Below, piece after piece: positions 62,498 through 64,000 of a stretch of 64,000 nucleotides of DNA. Under the pieces are notes generated by a model. That model was not told the DNA's origin, did not search any database, and saw only the letters and a program-made list of their open reading frames with translations. Numbering within the stretch: the stretch's first letter is position 1; every line of letters starts with the position of its first letter. The stretch is from Cryomorpha sp963741985 (GTDB taxonomy: Bacteria > Bacteroidota > Bacteroidia > Flavobacteriales_D > Cryomorphaceae): the NCBI GenBank assembly GCA_963741985.1, contig CAVUKD010000001.1, positions 62,001 to 126,000 of the forward strand. The letters run 5' to 3'. A program made the position numbers and the translations under genes.

Positions 62498-64000
62498 AGG
62501 ATTTTGCAGCACTCATTTCAGCACTCGATTCCACGACCAAAACCAATCAAAAACTCGCGGCGGTGGTCGCCTATCTGGATGCAGCTTCCGATTCTGATAA
62601 GCTTTGGTGTGTGGCTCTCCTTACGGGAAAAAGACCGCGGAGGCCGGTGAAGACTTCCTTCATGCGACAGTGGTCGGCTGAGTTGGCAGATCTTCCACTT
62701 TGGCTCTTGGAAGAATCGTATTTCGTAGTGGGCGATTTGGCAGAAACCGTTACCCTGATTCTCCCCGAACCGACCTCTGCCAACGATAGGTCACTTTCCG
62801 AAAGGATGAAGGAATTGGGAGCACTGCGTGCGCTGGAAGAAACAGAAATAAAGGAATACATCATTCATGCATGGATGGAGATGACTCGCGATGAACGGTT
62901 CGTTTTCAACAAGTTGATCACTGGAGGTTTTAGGATTGGAGTTTCGCAAAAACTGATGGTACGCGCTTTGGCGAAACATCTTGGCGAAGAAGAAAACATT
63001 GTTGCACACCGCTTAATGGGAAATTGGAAAGCTTCTGAAACCAACTTCCACGATCTGCTCGTGGCAGCAGATGGAAATGAAAATTTGTCGCGTCCCTATC
63101 CATTTTACCTCGCCTATCCCATCGAAGGATCTCCTGACAATATCGGTGATGCGAGCGATTGGCAAATAGAATATAAGTGGGATGGCATTCGCGGGCAGCT
63201 AATCAAGCGCGAAGGCGAAGTATATATCTGGAGCCGTGGCGAAGAGCTCGTTACCGATCAGTTTCCAGAATTGGTCGATCTCGGAAACGTTCTTGCAAAA
63301 GATTGTGTGATAGATGGCGAAATAACCGCCTACAAAGACGATGCTCCCCTGCCTTTTACCTTTTTGCAGAAGCGGCTGGGAAGAAAAAAAGTTGGGAAAG
63401 CTATTTTGAATCAATCACCGGTTAAGCTGATAGCCTACGACCTGCTTGAATTGGAAGGCAAGGACTTGCGCGAAACGGCTATGGAAGAGAGATCTGCATT
63501 GTTGCAAAGAATAGTGGCCGAAACGAATTCCGATAAAATGCTACTTTCCGAACCGCTCGCTATATCCACATGGGCTGAGGCTGCTGCCAAAAGAGCGGTG
63601 AGCAGAGAAAATTTTGCCGAAGGACTGATGTTAAAGCGAAAATCGAGCACTTATAAAGTCGGGCGCAAGCGTGGTGACTGGTGGAAGTGGAAAGTCGATC
63701 CTTTGAGTATCGATGCGGTCATGATCTACGCGATGCGCGGCCATGGGCGGCGGGCAAATCTCTACACCGACTATACTTTCGCCGTTTGGGACGGGCCGGA
63801 TTTGGTACCATTCGCGAAAGCTTACAGCGGACTTACGGATAAAGAGATCAACAAGATTGACCATTTTGTAAAGAAAAACACCATCGAGCGATTCGGCCCG
63901 GTGCGCAGCGTAAAACCCATTTTGGTTTTTGAAATCGGTTTCGAGGGGATTGCGCCGAGCACGCGTCATAAGTCGGGTATTGCGCTGCGATTCCCCCGTA
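62494..64000 (+). CDS. ATP-dependent DNA ligase (3' end outside window)
   Basis: At least 502 codons, open at the right edge. Starts ATG at 62494, overlapping the exonuclease stop. Residues about 1-200 form the DNA-binding N-terminal domain. The adenylation domain has the nucleotidyl-acceptor Lys at about residue 228 in EYKWDGIRGQ (K-x-D-G-x-R motif I). It continues with VIDGEITAY (motif III/IV), EGLMLKRKSSTYKVGRKRGDWWKWK (motifs IV-V). An OB-fold begins at about 405 (SIDAVMIYAMRGHGRRANLYTDYTFAVWD). Family length is near 530, so only about 30 residues are missing. It matches the TIGR04120 (PP_1105-type) ligases. Seals nicks using ATP. Confidence 0.9.
   Translation, partial: MKDFAALISALDSTTKTNQKLAAVVAYLDAASDSDKLWCVALLTGKRPRRPVKTSFMRQWSAELADLPLWLLEESYFVVGDLAETVTLILPEPTSANDRSLSERMKELGALRALEETEIKEYIIHAWMEMTRDERFVFNKLITGGFRIGVSQKLMVRALAKHLGEEENIVAHRLMGNWKASETNFHDLLVAADGNENLSRPYPFYLAYPIEGSPDNIGDASDWQIEYKWDGIRGQLIKREGEVYIWSRGEELVTDQFPELVDLGNVLAKDCVIDGEITAYKDDAPLPFTFLQKRLGRKKVGKAILNQSPVKLIAYDLLELEGKDLRETAMEERSALLQRIVAETNSDKMLLSEPLAISTWAEAAAKRAVSRENFAEGLMLKRKSSTYKVGRKRGDWWKWKVDPLSIDAVMIYAMRGHGRRANLYTDYTFAVWDGPDLVPFAKAYSGLTDKEINKIDHFVKKNTIERFGPVRSVKPILVFEIGFEGIAPSTRHKSGIALRFPR

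Overview
The window is a stretch of chromosome from a member of the Bacteroidetes (Bacteroidota), most like the Flavobacteriia or Cryomorphaceae-type lineages. The grounds are type IX secretion (T9SS) sorting domains at about 33.5 and 46.5 kb, the conserved DUF1599 / BT_3928-type DoxX / tpiA / prmA cluster, outer-membrane barrels and TPR-PD40 envelope proteins, an ECF sigma gene overlapping an anti-sigma-like barrel gene, and several TAnnTTTG -7 promoter elements. I saw no rRNA, tRNA or CRISPR array.

Layout. 0-2.8 kb: end of a phenylacetate-type catabolic operon (paaZ, cut by the window edge, and a crotonase). 2.9-10.9 kb: a SpoIIE-type sensor phosphatase, a DUF349 protein, a small lipoprotein, a PiT phosphate transporter, an M48 lipoprotein protease and ClpS. 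10.9-27.9 kb: a long minus-strand run, DUF1599 - BT_3928-like - ABC permease - tpiA - prmA - a 1481-aa secreted unknown - a 2425-aa envelope protein, with folP divergent at the head. 28.9-31.5 kb: YpdA-like reductase and a divergent TIGR04283 glycosyltransferase / DUF547 pair. 31.6-41.7 kb: minus-strand envelope genes (degenerate M23-like protein, LVIVD lipoprotein, barrels), an ECF sigma with its candidate anti-sigma, and a SulP transporter.

42-45.2 kb is accessory and partly decayed: msrA, a frameshifted membrane protein, DUF1801, an Arr rifampin ADP-ribosyltransferase, and a small membrane protein broken by an in-frame TGA. 45.2-50.7 kb: a T9SS beta-helix protein, DoxX, a DbpA-like helicase, an acyltransferase and an ArsR-SRPBCC pair behind a clear promoter and dyad. 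50.8-53.2 kb is repeat-rich: a strict 22-bp tandem array split by a 1274-bp IS3-family element with an 8-bp direct repeat at its ends, then a small PD-(D/E)XK-like protein bracketed by a shared half-palindrome. 53.4-64 kb: MATE exporter, a variant cbb3-type oxidase operon with a di-heme subunit II, lemA with a frameshifted DUF2207 gene, and the ligase-associated exonuclease / ATP-dependent DNA ligase pair, the ligase running off the right edge.

The most unusual items are the 2425-aa protein (TPR-PD40-regulatory-domain head, very long coiled coil, three SPOR-like repeats), the interrupted 22-bp dyad array with its neighbouring nuclease-like gene, and four independently visible reading-frame lesions, two of which could be sequencing errors.
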